Assembly (NCBI GenBank): GCA_964401335.1
Contig: CAYNYK010000003.1
Location: 26,443 to 90,442, forward strand
DNA: 64,000 nt
Reading direction: 5' to 3'
From: JAAYCU01 sp964401335
Lineage (GTDB): Bacteria > Planctomycetota > Phycisphaerae > UBA1845 > PWPN01
Within the stretch, counting starts at the first letter, position 1. Every line of letters begins with the position of its first letter. Below are positions 1-9,788 of the stretch, piece after piece. The translations under genes and the position numbers were made by a program. The notes below the pieces were generated by a model that was not told the DNA's origin, searched no databases, and saw only the letters and a program-made list of their open reading frames with translations.

Positions 1-1179
1 CTGAACATTCAGGCCGTGGCGCGTGAACGTGCAGCCTTGCACGATGGCCTTTCCCGCGTCGAGTTGAATGGCTGGCGAACCTTCGCCGCGATTGTCCCAG
101 TCCACGAAGGTGCAGGCGCTGGCGGTGAACTGGCCCTCGGGGCTGCGCATCCAGACGCAACGGTCGATTGGACCCCAGAAGGAGCAGTTGACCAGGCTTA
201 CTTTCCCTTCCATCTCCGGACCGATTTCGAGGCAAACCGAATCGGTGCTGCTCCAGCGGCCTACAAATTCCCCGTTGGTGATGAGCAACCCGGGCGCTTG
301 GGCCTGCTCAACAAGCACGGCCCGGCGACACGAGTCGGCCCCCAGGCCTAGAAAGTTGCCGTTCGTGCTGCCGGCTTTCGTCTTGGAAAACTTGTACCCC
401 ACGCCGTAACCAAAACAGAAGGTGTTGAAAACGTAGTGCCAATCGGTGCGACCTAATTCAAAAGCCACTCCCTGTGTATTGACCCATTTGCAGTACGGAT
501 CCTCGGGATTGTAGATCACACCAAAAGGCCAGAAGTGGATGTTCTCGATGTGGCCGATGTCCATGCACTCGTCCACGTAGATGCCGCATTTGCTGGGGTA
601 GCCGGTGACGTTGCGAACCAGGTGCCGATGCGCGCGGAACAACCTGATGGCAATGTAGGGGTTGAGCAGGCAACAATTTTCAATCGCGACATTCAGCGTA
701 TCGACCGATTCCACGCAGGGCGGATACGGCACGGGAGGCACGTCGGACGGCTTCCACTCCGGGTAAGCCACCACCACTCCGGAGACGGCGGAGTTCCGAC
801 CGGCCAGGCGAATAAAGGGAGGGCCGTCCTCGGAACCTCGACCGGCATAGGCCAGGAGCATGGTGCCATCCGGTTTCGCGTTTCTGTCCCAAGCGGTCGG
901 CGGTACCCGATAGGTGCCCTGAAGCGTCACCCCCGCGGGAATGGAAAGCGTGCCGTCCAGCCGGTATCGCCCCGAGGGAACCTCGACGATACCGCCGCCG
1001 GCCTCACCGGCCAGGTCCAGAGCTTTCTGGAACACCGCCGTATTGTCCGTTTTGCCGTCGGCGACCGCGCCCATCTCGGTCACGTTCCAGCGCACCCGTA
1101 GTGAACTATCCATCGGCCGCGTGGTCGGTTCCGTGTTGAGCATTGAGATCGCGGCCATGAACATCACGGTGGTCAGCAT
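1..1179 (-). CDS. Pectate-lyase-3 / GH28-like right-handed beta-helix protein (C-terminus beyond window)
   Basis: The frame is open from an ATG at 1179 to the left edge, giving 393 residues of a longer protein. An AAGGAG ribosome site (1188-1193) lies 8 bases upstream of the start. Near residue 35 it reads MGAVADGKTDNTAVFQKAL followed by GGGIVEVPSGRYRLDG, the hallmark opening of the Pectate_lyase_3 / GH28-related beta-helix family (G-A-x-x-D-G-x-T-D-N-T and G-G-G-x-V-x-x-P-x-G-x-Y). The remainder fits a parallel beta-helix rich in Asn, Gly and Cys. Members bind or cleave polysaccharides, often uronic-acid polymers. A short hydrophobic stretch follows the start but no convincing signal peptide. 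The substrate cannot be read from the sequence. Confidence 0.8.
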   Translation of the reverse strand, partial: MLTTVMFMAAISMLNTEPTTRPMDSSLRVRWNVTEMGAVADGKTDNTAVFQKALDLAGEAGGGIVEVPSGRYRLDGTLSIPAGVTLQGTYRVPPTAWDRNAKPDGTMLLAYAGRGSEDGPPFIRLAGRNSAVSGVVVAYPEWKPSDVPPVPYPPCVESVDTLNVAIENCCLLNPYIAIRLFRAHRHLVRNVTGYPSKCGIYVDECMDIGHIENIHFWPFGVIYNPEDPYCKWVNTQGVAFELGRTDWHYVFNTFCFGYGVGYKFSKTKAGSTNGNFLGLGADSCRRAVLVEQAQAPGLLITNGEFVGRWSSTDSVCLEIGPEMEGKVSLVNCSFWGPIDRCVWMRSPEGQFTASACTFVDWDNRGEGSPAIQLDAGKAIVQGCTFTRHGLNVQ

Positions 1180-1533
1180 GGTTGACGCTCCTTGGTATTT
1201 TGAACCCGGGTCGTCAGCCTATCAGACGAAAGATTTGCACGCAACTCGTAACGGCATCGCCATCGTTATCCGTATGTTTTAATGTTTTTTTTGACGAGGT
1301 CGGCAGCATGTTATATGCTCTTTATCGTCTTATTAACCGGTGGAGCGATAAGGCGTGCAATAAAGCCAGCCGTTTAGGTATTGGGTATGAGGTTGATACC
1401 GCAGGTTTGCGTATCCTTGTCTAGCTTCGGACTCGCGCACCGGTTGCAGATTCCTCCGTAAACGGCAACCGAGGAAGGTCCATTATCAAAGATTCAGACC
1501 ATGCCTTTCCAAGTCGGCACGGAAAGAGAGCTT
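1180..1533. other. Divergent intergenic region, no gene seen
   Basis: This AT-richer stretch separates the beta-helix gene (minus) from the next plus-strand gene. A TTGACG (1291-1296) with TATATG (1312-1317) could be a plus-strand promoter, but the 15-base spacer is short. I see no RNA gene or convincing small reading frame. Confidence 0.4.
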
Positions 1534-4500
1534 ATGTTGAACAGATACATGACTCACCACCGTTCGTCTATGACTGTTTGTGGCGTATTGGGCTTCATCC
1601 TGCTTTCCGGATCGTCTTATGGTGAAGATGGGTCCGGCAGCGTGCGGGTGACACCCGAGGCCGTTGTCCTGAGGCAAGGGAATCTCTGTTTGCCGGTGAG
1701 CCTCGTTTGTCCAACGTTCACGGTCGACGGGACCGAGAGGGGTGGCAAGGGATGCGCCATCGACACAAACCGAACGATAGAGTCCGGGCAGATGCTGGAG
1801 TTGCCTTGCGAACCGATTGTTTTCGCTGACCAGAGTCGTCTGGAGGTCAAACTATGTTTGCTCTGGTCGGCCGACGAGCAGGTGTTGCGCAAATGGGCGG
1901 TCTATTGTCTGAAAGGGACTATCGATACCAAGCTGGTGAGCAGGGTTGTGTTGGAAGACCTGGACACGAAGGCGGCCGGATTGCGCCTACTCCCGGAACA
2001 GCCGGTGGATACGGATGAAGTTCAGAGTCGACCTGTTTTTCTGGAGGGTTTTTGGACGGGGATCGAATATCCCGTGGCCCGGTGCCGAGTGGAGAACGGG
2101 CGGGTCATTCTCATGCATCGGCCGGGGTTAAGGATGCAACCGGACACCTGGTACGAAACGCGTAAGGCGGTCTATGGCATGAGCGTTCCCGGAACGGAAA
2201 GGGAGAGTTTCAAACGATATATCGAGGCCCATCGGCCCGAGCCTAAGGGTATCCACCATTTCATCTATAATCCGTTCTGGAGTACGCCAACCATGCCGTC
2301 TCAGGACCATATCCTTGAGATCATGCGGACGATCGGGGAGAAATTGTATAGGCCGCATGGGGTGACCTTCGATTCCTACGGTCTTACCGTTTTCACCACA
2401 AATCCCCAGAGCGTCTGGGAAGTGGATACGAAGAGATTTCCCCGGGGCCTAACCGATCTGCAGCAGGCGTGCAGCGATATCGGCTCGCACCTGGACATAT
2501 TCCTGTCGCCGAGCAGCGTGTATCCGCCCGCGATGGATCCCGATTGGGCGACAGAGCAGGGCTACGAGACTTTCACGTACGGATCGAGAAAGGCCCTTTG
2601 TCTGGCGGGCAAGCGTTACCAGAGCCAGACCAAGCGGGCGATCGTGGATATGGTACGCCGCTACGAGGCGAATCACGTTTTTGTTGACGGCTATCTGTTC
2701 ACATGTCCGGCGAGCGGTCACGGCCACGAACCGGGTATCTTGTCCGGTGAAGCGGTGGCCGACGGCCTGATCGACATTCTACGGGCCCTGCGTGAAGCGT
2801 CACCGAACGTGTGGCTGGCGCCCACGTGTTTTACATGGAATGCAAGTCCATGGTGGAGTTTTTACGTTCATTCGGTGATCGGTACCTATGGTGACGACTC
2901 TCCATACGGGCGGGTTCCGTCACCCCTCTACCGGGAGAGCTACACCTCCGCCCGTGACTATTTCAACTTGCAAGGAGCGTATTGGCTGGTCACGCCCATC
3001 GCGGCGACGGAATCATTCGGCATCATCCAGCAGAGCGATTATCCGTTCCTTAACGACGCCGTGACTGACATCCTGCGCGGAAACATGGAGCAACACTGTG
3101 CGATCAATCCGACGTATATGACCGATCGTCGGTGGAAGCAGCTTGCTTTGCTGATGAAGTGGGCACGTGGGAACGCAGATATTTTGCAGGTCACCGAACC
3201 GTTATTGCCTTGTTCCTGGCAAAACGGGAAGTGTCCGAAGGTCGTCAATAGCGGCGTAATGCCCAGAGAACCGTACGGCTATGCCCACTGGCGCGACGGT
3301 GTCGGAATGGTTGCGTTGCGGAACCCCTGGATCGAGCCGCGGACATACTCTGTAAGGTTGCCTGTTGATCCCAAACCGTCCGCCGACACGGTGGAGTTGT
3401 CGGTGGTAAGTATCTACCCTGAAGCGCGCGTCTATGGAGAAGCCCTGAAGCCCGGTGACACGTTAGCTGTACAGCTGGCCCCCTATGAAACGGTGGTATT
3501 GTCCGTTGGCCGGAGCGAGGCCCCCGCGAACATTCCTCCTGCATCTCAGGCCGTCTGCCGCCAGGTAAACGTCAAGGTACTCAAGAGCGAAGTAGGCCTC
3601 GAGAAATTCGTGGGTGACGGGTCTGTTCTCGAAGCGGATTCGACGTGTCTGGCGGGAGAGGCGGACACGGCTATTCGCGTGGGTCTGGATGCGGAGGTGA
3701 GCGTCGATGCCCCGGAGGCCGATCTGCTGATTCTGATCGAAGACAACGAGGCGCCCATTGATCCGGTGTGCCGGGTACGCATCGACGGGAAGGAGGCGAC
3801 CTTTTCGAGTTGCGGATCCGAGACCGGCTGGGCTGCAACCGTGTTGCCCAAGCCGGAGCGGTGGCTCTTTTTGTCGTCGCCCCTGCCCAAGGGGACAAGC
3901 CTGGTCAACTTGGATCTTCTGACGCGCGGCGGTAGTCCCGTGGTATCGGCTTGGGTGTGGGCCAGGAAGGCCGGGATCGATGACGGTACCGGTTTACCCA
4001 ATGCCCTGCCTCAGCCCGAGGTGATATCGCTGGACGGAGCCAACCTGTTAAAACCGGTGGATGAGAAGATTGCGGCCCAGGCAACAAGGACGGTGGCACG
4101 GCCGTTTGAACGCATCGACGGCATCTTTTTGGATGCATTGGATCCGTCGCTGGTGCGCGCGGTTTCGGGTGGATTTCAAAAGAATGTCAACGCCGCACAA
4201 GCGCCACTGATCATTGCCGGTCGACGCTATTGGAGGGGGCTCGGTGTCCAGGGCATGTCCAAACTGGAAGTCTCATTAGAAGGTACGTATCATCGTTTTC
4301 AGGCTTGGGCCGGCCTCGACAGCCTGAACATGGCTAATTATATGGACAGGTCGGCAGTGACCTTCGAGGTTTGGGTTGACGGGCGAAAGTGGTGGGAATC
4401 CGCGGTGGTTAGGAATGTCGACCCGCCCGGTCTGCCCATCTGGGTGGATGTCGATATTACCGGAGCCAAGACGTTGGAACTCGTGGTAATCGTCCAAGAT

Positions 4501-4560
4501 ACCCATGGGCATCTTGCCCAGAACTTCGCCGACTGGGCGGACGCGCGCTTGTTGCGATAA
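1534..4560 (+). CDS. Secreted TIM-barrel glycosidase-like protein with C-terminal NPCBM domain
   Basis: A protein of about 1008 residues. I take the ATG at 1534, just after GGAAAGAGAG; an in-frame ATG at 1501 lacks a ribosome site. A hydrophobic segment (CGVLGFILLSGSSYG) is the export signal. The middle (about residues 240-600) has features of an alpha-galactosidase/GH31-36-type barrel, with KGIHHFIYNPFW at its start, ANHVFVDGYLF as a candidate catalytic-Asp strand, and GYAHWRDGVGMVALRNPW leading into a beta domain. The last 150 residues (YWRGLGVQGMSKLEVSL, FEVWVDGRKWW) match the NPCBM carbohydrate-binding fold. Family membership of the barrel is inferred and the substrate unknown. It lies between the beta-helix gene and the mannosidase operon, which supports a glycan role. 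Confidence 0.65.
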   Translation: MLNRYMTHHRSSMTVCGVLGFILLSGSSYGEDGSGSVRVTPEAVVLRQGNLCLPVSLVCPTFTVDGTERGGKGCAIDTNRTIESGQMLELPCEPIVFADQSRLEVKLCLLWSADEQVLRKWAVYCLKGTIDTKLVSRVVLEDLDTKAAGLRLLPEQPVDTDEVQSRPVFLEGFWTGIEYPVARCRVENGRVILMHRPGLRMQPDTWYETRKAVYGMSVPGTERESFKRYIEAHRPEPKGIHHFIYNPFWSTPTMPSQDHILEIMRTIGEKLYRPHGVTFDSYGLTVFTTNPQSVWEVDTKRFPRGLTDLQQACSDIGSHLDIFLSPSSVYPPAMDPDWATEQGYETFTYGSRKALCLAGKRYQSQTKRAIVDMVRRYEANHVFVDGYLFTCPASGHGHEPGILSGEAVADGLIDILRALREASPNVWLAPTCFTWNASPWWSFYVHSVIGTYGDDSPYGRVPSPLYRESYTSARDYFNLQGAYWLVTPIAATESFGIIQQSDYPFLNDAVTDILRGNMEQHCAINPTYMTDRRWKQLALLMKWARGNADILQVTEPLLPCSWQNGKCPKVVNSGVMPREPYGYAHWRDGVGMVALRNPWIEPRTYSVRLPVDPKPSADTVELSVVSIYPEARVYGEALKPGDTLAVQLAPYETVVLSVGRSEAPANIPPASQAVCRQVNVKVLKSEVGLEKFVGDGSVLEADSTCLAGEADTAIRVGLDAEVSVDAPEADLLILIEDNEAPIDPVCRVRIDGKEATFSSCGSETGWAATVLPKPERWLFLSSPLPKGTSLVNLDLLTRGGSPVVSAWVWARKAGIDDGTGLPNALPQPEVISLDGANLLKPVDEKIAAQATRTVARPFERIDGIFLDALDPSLVRAVSGGFQKNVNAAQAPLIIAGRRYWRGLGVQGMSKLEVSLEGTYHRFQAWAGLDSLNMANYMDRSAVTFEVWVDGRKWWESAVVRNVDPPGLPIWVDVDITGAKTLELVVIVQDTHGHLAQNFADWADARLLR

Positions 4561-4615
4561 GCTGGACAAGGTTTTAGACGCACGAGTCAATAACGGCCAG
4601 GTTATAGAGATTGGT

Positions 4616-5062
4616 TCACTTCGGCGAGCGATTCCAGATGTTATCGATCCGCACTCGATCATAGCGGCTTAGCCACAGACCCGCGCAGCAGATGAGCACG
4701 TAGGTGTAGTTGTTCGCCGCCGTGTCAAATTGGCCCGCCACCGACATGCCGAACGCCAGCGAGGTCATGAACAAGGCCGTCAACACCCAGCCGGCTTTCA
4801 ATCGAAACCCGCTGATCAGCCAGATGACGATCAGGGCTTCGACAAAAGGTGTGATAGACCCGTGAAACGTGACGAGTTTCGCCGGCAGCCAGGTGTTCTC
4901 GAAAGTGCTCTGAAAATATTGGACGGTTTTTTGAATGGTCTCCATGCCGCCCTGAAGTTTGCGCACCGCGGCGGCCAGAAAGAGAGAACCGACCGCCAGT
5001 CGCAACACGATCGAAGCCCACTGGCCAGTGTCCCCCGGATTGAGTAATCGGTCATGATGCAT
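4616..5062 (-). CDS. DoxX-family membrane protein
   Basis: This 148-residue protein has four predicted membrane helices and the DoxX layout, including GQWASIVLRLAVGSLFLAAAVRK in the first helix and ITPFVEALIVIWLISGFRLKAGW around the second and third. DoxX proteins are small inner-membrane proteins linked to quinone-dependent redox or sulfur metabolism in a few cases; most are uncharacterised. The start at 5062 is chosen because GAGGAGA (5069-5075) sits 6 bases upstream; an upstream ATG at 5077 overlaps that site. It is divergent from the symporter-mannosidase operon and has its own TATAAT box. Confidence 0.75.
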   Translation of the reverse strand: MHHDRLLNPGDTGQWASIVLRLAVGSLFLAAAVRKLQGGMETIQKTVQYFQSTFENTWLPAKLVTFHGSITPFVEALIVIWLISGFRLKAGWVLTALFMTSLAFGMSVAGQFDTAANNYTYVLICCAGLWLSRYDRVRIDNIWNRSPK

Positions 5063-5090
5063 GATAGGTCTCCTCAATAATCTTAGCTCT

Positions 5091-5096
5091 ATTATA
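5091..5096 (-). promoter_or_regulatory. Candidate -10 box for the DoxX gene
   Basis: On the minus strand this reads TATAAT, 28 bases upstream of the chosen start and clear of the ribosome site. The -35 region 17 bases further up is poor, so it may need an activator. Confidence 0.4.
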
Positions 5097-5147
5097 GCCT
5101 CTCACACAATGCAATGGACCGTACGAAAGGCGGTTATTCGCCGAATC

Positions 5148-5175
5148 TTGCGGCCGGGGCCGGGTCGGCTACAAT
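5148..5175 (+). promoter_or_regulatory. Candidate sigma70-type promoter of the symporter-mannosidase operon
   Basis: TTGCGG (5148-5153), a 16-base GC-rich spacer and TACAAT (5170-5175). It lies about 140 bases before the symporter ATG and is arranged back to back with the DoxX promoter. Confidence 0.4.
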
Positions 5176-5317
5176 TCCATCCCGACGATGAGTATTGGAA
5201 ACGACTCGGAAGTATGGCCCCAACCCGCGGTGAAGATCAACCTTATGGGGTGGCTCTTCCAGCCTGAATCGCAGGGTCGCTGAATACTTTTACCCGTTGG
5301 ATATTTTGGTTGAGCTC

Positions 5318-7078
5318 ATGCATCTACACCGGATTGATTTGGCCATCATCGCCGTTTACCTGGTCTTCATGGCCCTGGTCGGGGTATGGGTACGCAAGCA
5401 GGCCACCAAAAAGCTCGACGCCTACTATCTCGCCGATCGCAACATCCCCTGGTGGATGCTCGGTCTTTCCGGCTGCTCCAGCTACATCGACATCGGCGGC
5501 ACGATGGCCATGGTCGGTATCCTTTTCTACCTCGGCCTGAAGGCCATCTGGGTCACGCATATCGTGTGGGGCTGGCTGATCATCTGCATTTACATGGCCT
5601 TTCAAGCCAAATACATCCGTCGTTCGGGCGTGATGACCTTCGCGGAATGGAACGAAACCCGTTTCGGTTCGACCCCCGATGCCGATCTTGCCCGACTGGC
5701 CTCGGCGTTATTCCTGCTGGTACTGATGGTTTTCAATCTGATGTATGTGGCCGTCGGCACCGGCAAATTCGCCGAGGAGTTCCTCCCCTTCGCCCGCTGG
5801 CAGTCGGTCCTTATCGTATTTGGCGTGGTCGGTGTCTATGTCACGCTCGGCGGCTTTTTCGGCGTGATTATCACCGACATGTTTCAGACCCTGTTGATCG
5901 CGGTGGGGGCGGTGGTCCTGACCGTCCTGGCCTTCCAGGCCGGGCAGGGTATTGACCTTCCTGCTCTCAAACCGGCGGAATGGAGTTCGCTGGCCCCCAC
6001 ATGGGGCTTGTGGGACGGATATCGTGAAACCGTGCCGGAAACCTATCAGCATTATGGTGCTTTTGGTCCGTTGCTGACGGCGGGGTTTCTCTGGGTGATC
6101 TTCCGTATTCTGGCCGGGCCGAACGTGTGGGATTTTCAGTTCTTCCTGACCACCCGCAGCGCCCGGCAAGCGTCGATGGCCGCCGGCCTGTGGACTGTCG
6201 GCTATACACTCCGCTGGTTCATCGCCTTGGCCTGTCTAATGCTCGGGTTGAGTTATTGTACCGAGCAGCCGATATTCGACGGCGAAAAAATCATGCCCCA
6301 AGTGATTAAAAACATGCCCGTCGGGATGCAGGGGATTTTTCTGGCGGTGCTGCTGGCCGCCCTGATGTCCACGCTCAGCGCGATGATCAACGTGACCAGC
6401 TCGGTCATCCTGAACGATTTTCTGAAACGTTATTGGGCTCGCGGGAAGACCGAGAAGCAACTGGTCCGCTGGGGCCAGGTGGCTTCCCTCGGGGTCATCT
6501 TGCTGGGTTACGCACTCAGCCTGAAATACAAGAACGTGGTCGACGCTTGGGAAGCGATGCTCTTCAGCGTGGTCACGATGATTCTAGTGCCGGCCACCTT
6601 CCGTTGGCACTGGTGGCGGTTCAGCGCCCGAGCCTTCGTGGGCAGCATGTTTTCGACGTTTTTAGTGATCGCCTGTCAAAAAGTATTTTTCGGCGACTGG
6701 TCGATGAGTCGGACCCTGGCCATCGATGTTTCTCTAAGCCTGTTGCTCAGCCTTGTCTGGGGATGGTGCACGAACCCTACGGATATGAACATCCTGGTAC
6801 GCTTTTATTCGAGGGTGAGACCCTTCGGTCGCTGGGGACCGGTGCGGGTGGAGGCCGTCCGGCGCGGGCTCGTGCCGCAAGGCGACAAGATGCCGATAAT
6901 CGATGCGGCCAATGGCGTCATTACGATCTTTTTCCAGATTTCACTCGCCCTGATCCCCTGCTATATTTTCCTCAAGAACTGGCCGCGCGTAACCCTGTGG
7001 AGCGGAGTGTTTGTCGTTCTGGCGATTATTCTTTATTTCACCTGGTATCGTAACCTGCCCGCTGAGAACGAAGCTTGA
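5318..7078 (+). CDS. Sodium:solute symporter (SSS family)
   Basis: A polytopic membrane protein of 586 residues with 12-14 hydrophobic segments. The SSS pattern is visible: YYLADRNIPWWMLGLSGCSS after helix 1 (family form Y-x-L-x-x-R-x-x-x-W-x-x-x-x-S-x-x-x-S), YVTLGGFFGVIITDMFQTLL (G-G-x-x-x-V-x-x-T-D-x-x-Q) and LMSTLSAMINVTSSVILNDF near helix 8. Members couple sodium entry to uptake of sugars or other small solutes. The ATG at 5318 is preferred over a TTG 21 bases upstream, but neither has a strong ribosome site. The mannosidase starts 28 bases downstream, so the cargo is probably a mannose-containing sugar; this is inference. Confidence 0.85.
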   Translation: MHLHRIDLAIIAVYLVFMALVGVWVRKQATKKLDAYYLADRNIPWWMLGLSGCSSYIDIGGTMAMVGILFYLGLKAIWVTHIVWGWLIICIYMAFQAKYIRRSGVMTFAEWNETRFGSTPDADLARLASALFLLVLMVFNLMYVAVGTGKFAEEFLPFARWQSVLIVFGVVGVYVTLGGFFGVIITDMFQTLLIAVGAVVLTVLAFQAGQGIDLPALKPAEWSSLAPTWGLWDGYRETVPETYQHYGAFGPLLTAGFLWVIFRILAGPNVWDFQFFLTTRSARQASMAAGLWTVGYTLRWFIALACLMLGLSYCTEQPIFDGEKIMPQVIKNMPVGMQGIFLAVLLAALMSTLSAMINVTSSVILNDFLKRYWARGKTEKQLVRWGQVASLGVILLGYALSLKYKNVVDAWEAMLFSVVTMILVPATFRWHWWRFSARAFVGSMFSTFLVIACQKVFFGDWSMSRTLAIDVSLSLLLSLVWGWCTNPTDMNILVRFYSRVRPFGRWGPVRVEAVRRGLVPQGDKMPIIDAANGVITIFFQISLALIPCYIFLKNWPRVTLWSGVFVVLAIILYFTWYRNLPAENEA

Positions 7079-7105
7079 CGAACGAGAGGTATTTACGAAA
7101 CGATT

Positions 7106-9532
7106 ATGAAACGACCGACGATACATTTAATTTGCAACGCGCATCTGGACCCGGTTTGGCAATGGTCATGGGAGGAAGGCTGCGGGGAGGCCTTGTCCAC
7201 CTTTGCGACGGCCGTGGACATTCTCCACGAAAACTCCGAGCTGATCTTCAACCACAACGAAGCGGTGCTCTACCAATGGGTCCGCGAATACGATCCGGCA
7301 CTGTTCCGGGAGATCCAGGCTCTGGTCGCCGCCGGCCGGTGGTGCATAAGCGGGGGCTGGTTCATTCAGCCGGACGTGAACATGCCCGACACCGAAGCGC
7401 TGATCCGGCACATTCTCGTGGGGAGGCGTTTTTTCCGCGAGCATTTCGGTGTCGAGCCGAAAGTGGCTTACAATTTCGATTCCTTCGGACATGGCGGCGG
7501 GTTACCCCAACTGCTCGCCCGTACCGGATACCGCATGTATATCCACATGCGCCCGCATCAGGATCTGTTGCCGCTGCCGTCGGACCTTTACTGGTGGCGC
7601 GGTGTGGACGGTTCAAAGATCCTCGCCATGCGCATTGCTATCGGTTACTACCACACGGAACGTGACAACCTGGAACAGCGCATGGATGAGGGAGTCGAGC
7701 TGGCCTTGCGATTGAATCGGGACGTTCCGGTGTTCTGGGGGCTGGGTGATCACGGTGGCGGCCCGACCCGCGAGGATTTGCGGCGCATCGAGGATTACCG
7801 CCGACGCGAAACCCGCGTCGAGATCGTACATAGCACGACCGAGCGACTTTATGAAGCGTTGCAAGCGGCGGCCGCCGGCGCCCCTGTGATCGAGGGTGAT
7901 CTGCAACGCATTTTCACCGGCTGCTATACATCGCTGGCCCGCATCAAACGTCAGGCGGTCAGGAGTCTCGGCCAGACGGTGCAGACCGAGGCGTTACGGG
8001 CGGCATCCTGGTGGCAGCTTGGTCAGCCCTATCCCGAGGAGCCATTGGCCGACGCTTGGCGCGATCATTTGTTCAATGATTTTCACGATATTTTGCCGGG
8101 TTCCTGCGTCGAATCCGCCGAACAGGACGCCTTGAAACTTTATGGTCGCGTCGAGGAATCCGTCCGTCGTCTCCGTCTTGGCGCGGCAGCCGCCTTCAAC
8201 GCCGGCCGGCGGGAAATTTGCCATGTACCGATGACCGTGCTCAACACTAACCCCGTCTGCCGGCAGGTTCCGGTGGAAGCCGAATGTATGCTCGATCTTC
8301 GTCCGAAGTGGACGGGTAAATGGTCTATGCGATTGTTTACGCTCGACGGCGTGGAAATTCCCTGCCAGGAAGAGCAGGCGGAGCCTCTGCAACCTTATAA
8401 CGGCTGGCGGCGCAAGATTGTTTTCATGGCCGACCTGCCGGCGCTGGGTGCCCGACACTATAAGATAGAAATAGCCGAGGGTGAACGCGAAGCGATAGCC
8501 GCCCCGGCTTGCCTGCGACATTCGTTGGATCCCGCCAGCGGGCTGGTGACCAGTCTCAATGCCGGTGGCGGGTGCGAGTGTTTGCGTGGACCGATGCTGC
8601 AACCGTTGGTGGTGAACGATACGGCCGACTCTTGGGGTTCGGACGCGATGAGCTATCGCGAAGTCGTCGGCCGCTTTGCCTGTGTGCCGGGCAGCGTCAT
8701 GGTCCTCGAGCAAGGCCCGATCCGTACCATCACCGAATCGGTCCACCAATTCAACCATAGCCGGATTGTGTTCCACACCATCGCCTACGCGCATTGGCCG
8801 GTATTGGAGTTTCGGCTGCGCATCAACTGGCAGGAGCCGTATCGCCGATTGAAGCTGGCGATTCCCACGGTCTTCGACAAGGATTGCATTCGTTGCGAGG
8901 TGCCGGGCGGAGCTATTGATCGACCCGCCGACGGACAAGAACACGTGCATCGCCGCTGGATTCTTCTTTCCGATTCGGTGCAAGGCAAGTCCACCGCTCT
9001 GGCCGTGGTCCACGACGGGTTGCACGGCTTTGATTTTCAGGACGGCGAAATCCGGCTCTCGGCGTTACGTTCGGCGGCCTACTGTCATGTGGCCGAGTTC
9101 AAAATCGACGAGCCGCCGGCTAGAAAATATATGGACCAGGGCATACACGAGATTCGCCTTCTGGTCACTGCCGGCGAGGCTAAGGATTTACAGGCCAAGG
9201 TCACCGGTCTGGCCGACTGGTTTAACATGCCCCCGGCAACTTATGCTCACTTGCCCATTGGTCGTAACGCTTCGGCCGCGACTCCCCACGATTCCTCGCT
9301 GATATCCTGTCATCCGGAGAATATCAGGTTGCTGGCTTGCAAGCGTTCCTGGGACGGCCAGGCCCTCATTATCCGTCTCCAGGAAGTGGCGGGATGGCCC
9401 ACTGAAGCCAATGTTCGTATTGCCGGGAACGCAAAACCAGGAAAATGGATGTTCAATAAATATGAAATTAAAACATTAAGGTTTGAACGCAATGAAATCT
9501 TCCGTGAGGTAGACTGGGTCTGCGAAACATAA
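7106..9532 (+). CDS. GH38 alpha-mannosidase
   Basis: An 808-residue protein without a signal peptide, so cytoplasmic. The N-terminal GH38 barrel contains the zinc-binding HLD (H13, D15) in ICNAHLDPVWQW and the nucleophile Asp (D125) in YNFDSFGHGGGLPQLL. FNDFHDILPGSC near residue 330 supplies a further zinc ligand and the helical linker typical of the family. The rest forms the beta-sandwich middle and C-terminal domains. GH38 enzymes hydrolyse alpha-mannosides with retention of configuration. The gene follows the symporter by 28 bases and is probably co-transcribed, suggesting import and cleavage of alpha-linked manno-oligosaccharides. Confidence 0.92.
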   Translation: MKRPTIHLICNAHLDPVWQWSWEEGCGEALSTFATAVDILHENSELIFNHNEAVLYQWVREYDPALFREIQALVAAGRWCISGGWFIQPDVNMPDTEALIRHILVGRRFFREHFGVEPKVAYNFDSFGHGGGLPQLLARTGYRMYIHMRPHQDLLPLPSDLYWWRGVDGSKILAMRIAIGYYHTERDNLEQRMDEGVELALRLNRDVPVFWGLGDHGGGPTREDLRRIEDYRRRETRVEIVHSTTERLYEALQAAAAGAPVIEGDLQRIFTGCYTSLARIKRQAVRSLGQTVQTEALRAASWWQLGQPYPEEPLADAWRDHLFNDFHDILPGSCVESAEQDALKLYGRVEESVRRLRLGAAAAFNAGRREICHVPMTVLNTNPVCRQVPVEAECMLDLRPKWTGKWSMRLFTLDGVEIPCQEEQAEPLQPYNGWRRKIVFMADLPALGARHYKIEIAEGEREAIAAPACLRHSLDPASGLVTSLNAGGGCECLRGPMLQPLVVNDTADSWGSDAMSYREVVGRFACVPGSVMVLEQGPIRTITESVHQFNHSRIVFHTIAYAHWPVLEFRLRINWQEPYRRLKLAIPTVFDKDCIRCEVPGGAIDRPADGQEHVHRRWILLSDSVQGKSTALAVVHDGLHGFDFQDGEIRLSALRSAAYCHVAEFKIDEPPARKYMDQGIHEIRLLVTAGEAKDLQAKVTGLADWFNMPPATYAHLPIGRNASAATPHDSSLISCHPENIRLLACKRSWDGQALIIRLQEVAGWPTEANVRIAGNAKPGKWMFNKYEIKTLRFERNEIFREVDWVCET

Positions 9533-9558
9533 AAACCAGCCCCCTTTTGCCTGGTTTT
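9532..9558 (+). terminator. Possible terminator after the mannosidase gene
   Basis: AAAACCAG (9532-9539) and CTGGTTTT (9551-9558) form an 8-bp stem with an 11-base loop, starting at the stop codon. The U-rich 3' arm serves as the tail. Confidence 0.4.
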
Positions 9559-9658
9559 CGTCAATGAAAAGCCATGACGGGTTGGCCGCGTTACTTATAA
9601 ATCGCGACGAGGGCGACCACCTGCTGCCGAAAAGGGCGAAAAAAACGCCCATGCCCCC

Positions 9659-9687
9659 TTGCATGACGTTGCCGTTCGGGCTATATT
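9659..9687 (+). promoter_or_regulatory. Candidate rpsO promoter
   Basis: TTGCAT (9659-9664), a 17-base spacer and TATATT (9682-9687). Transcription would begin near 9694, leaving a leader of about 95 bases before rpsO, in which S15 autoregulation could act as in other bacteria. Confidence 0.5.
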
Positions 9688-9788
9688 ACGGGGCTGACAA
9701 AAGAGAAAGTGAGGATGATGTTAGGGTAGGTGGCCGATGGGTAAATCGGCCCGTGTGCAGGGCTTGTAAGACGAGGTTGGCGGACAAT

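Noticed and set aside
535..1101. Plus-strand frame of 188 codons
   Set aside because: It is antisense to the beta-helix gene, which has a ribosome site and family motifs.
7994..9025. Minus-strand frame of 343 codons
   Set aside because: Antisense to the GH38 gene; no motifs and no ribosome site.
9564..9788. N-terminal extension of ribosomal protein S15
   Set aside because: It would make S15 75 residues too long and contains the likely promoter.
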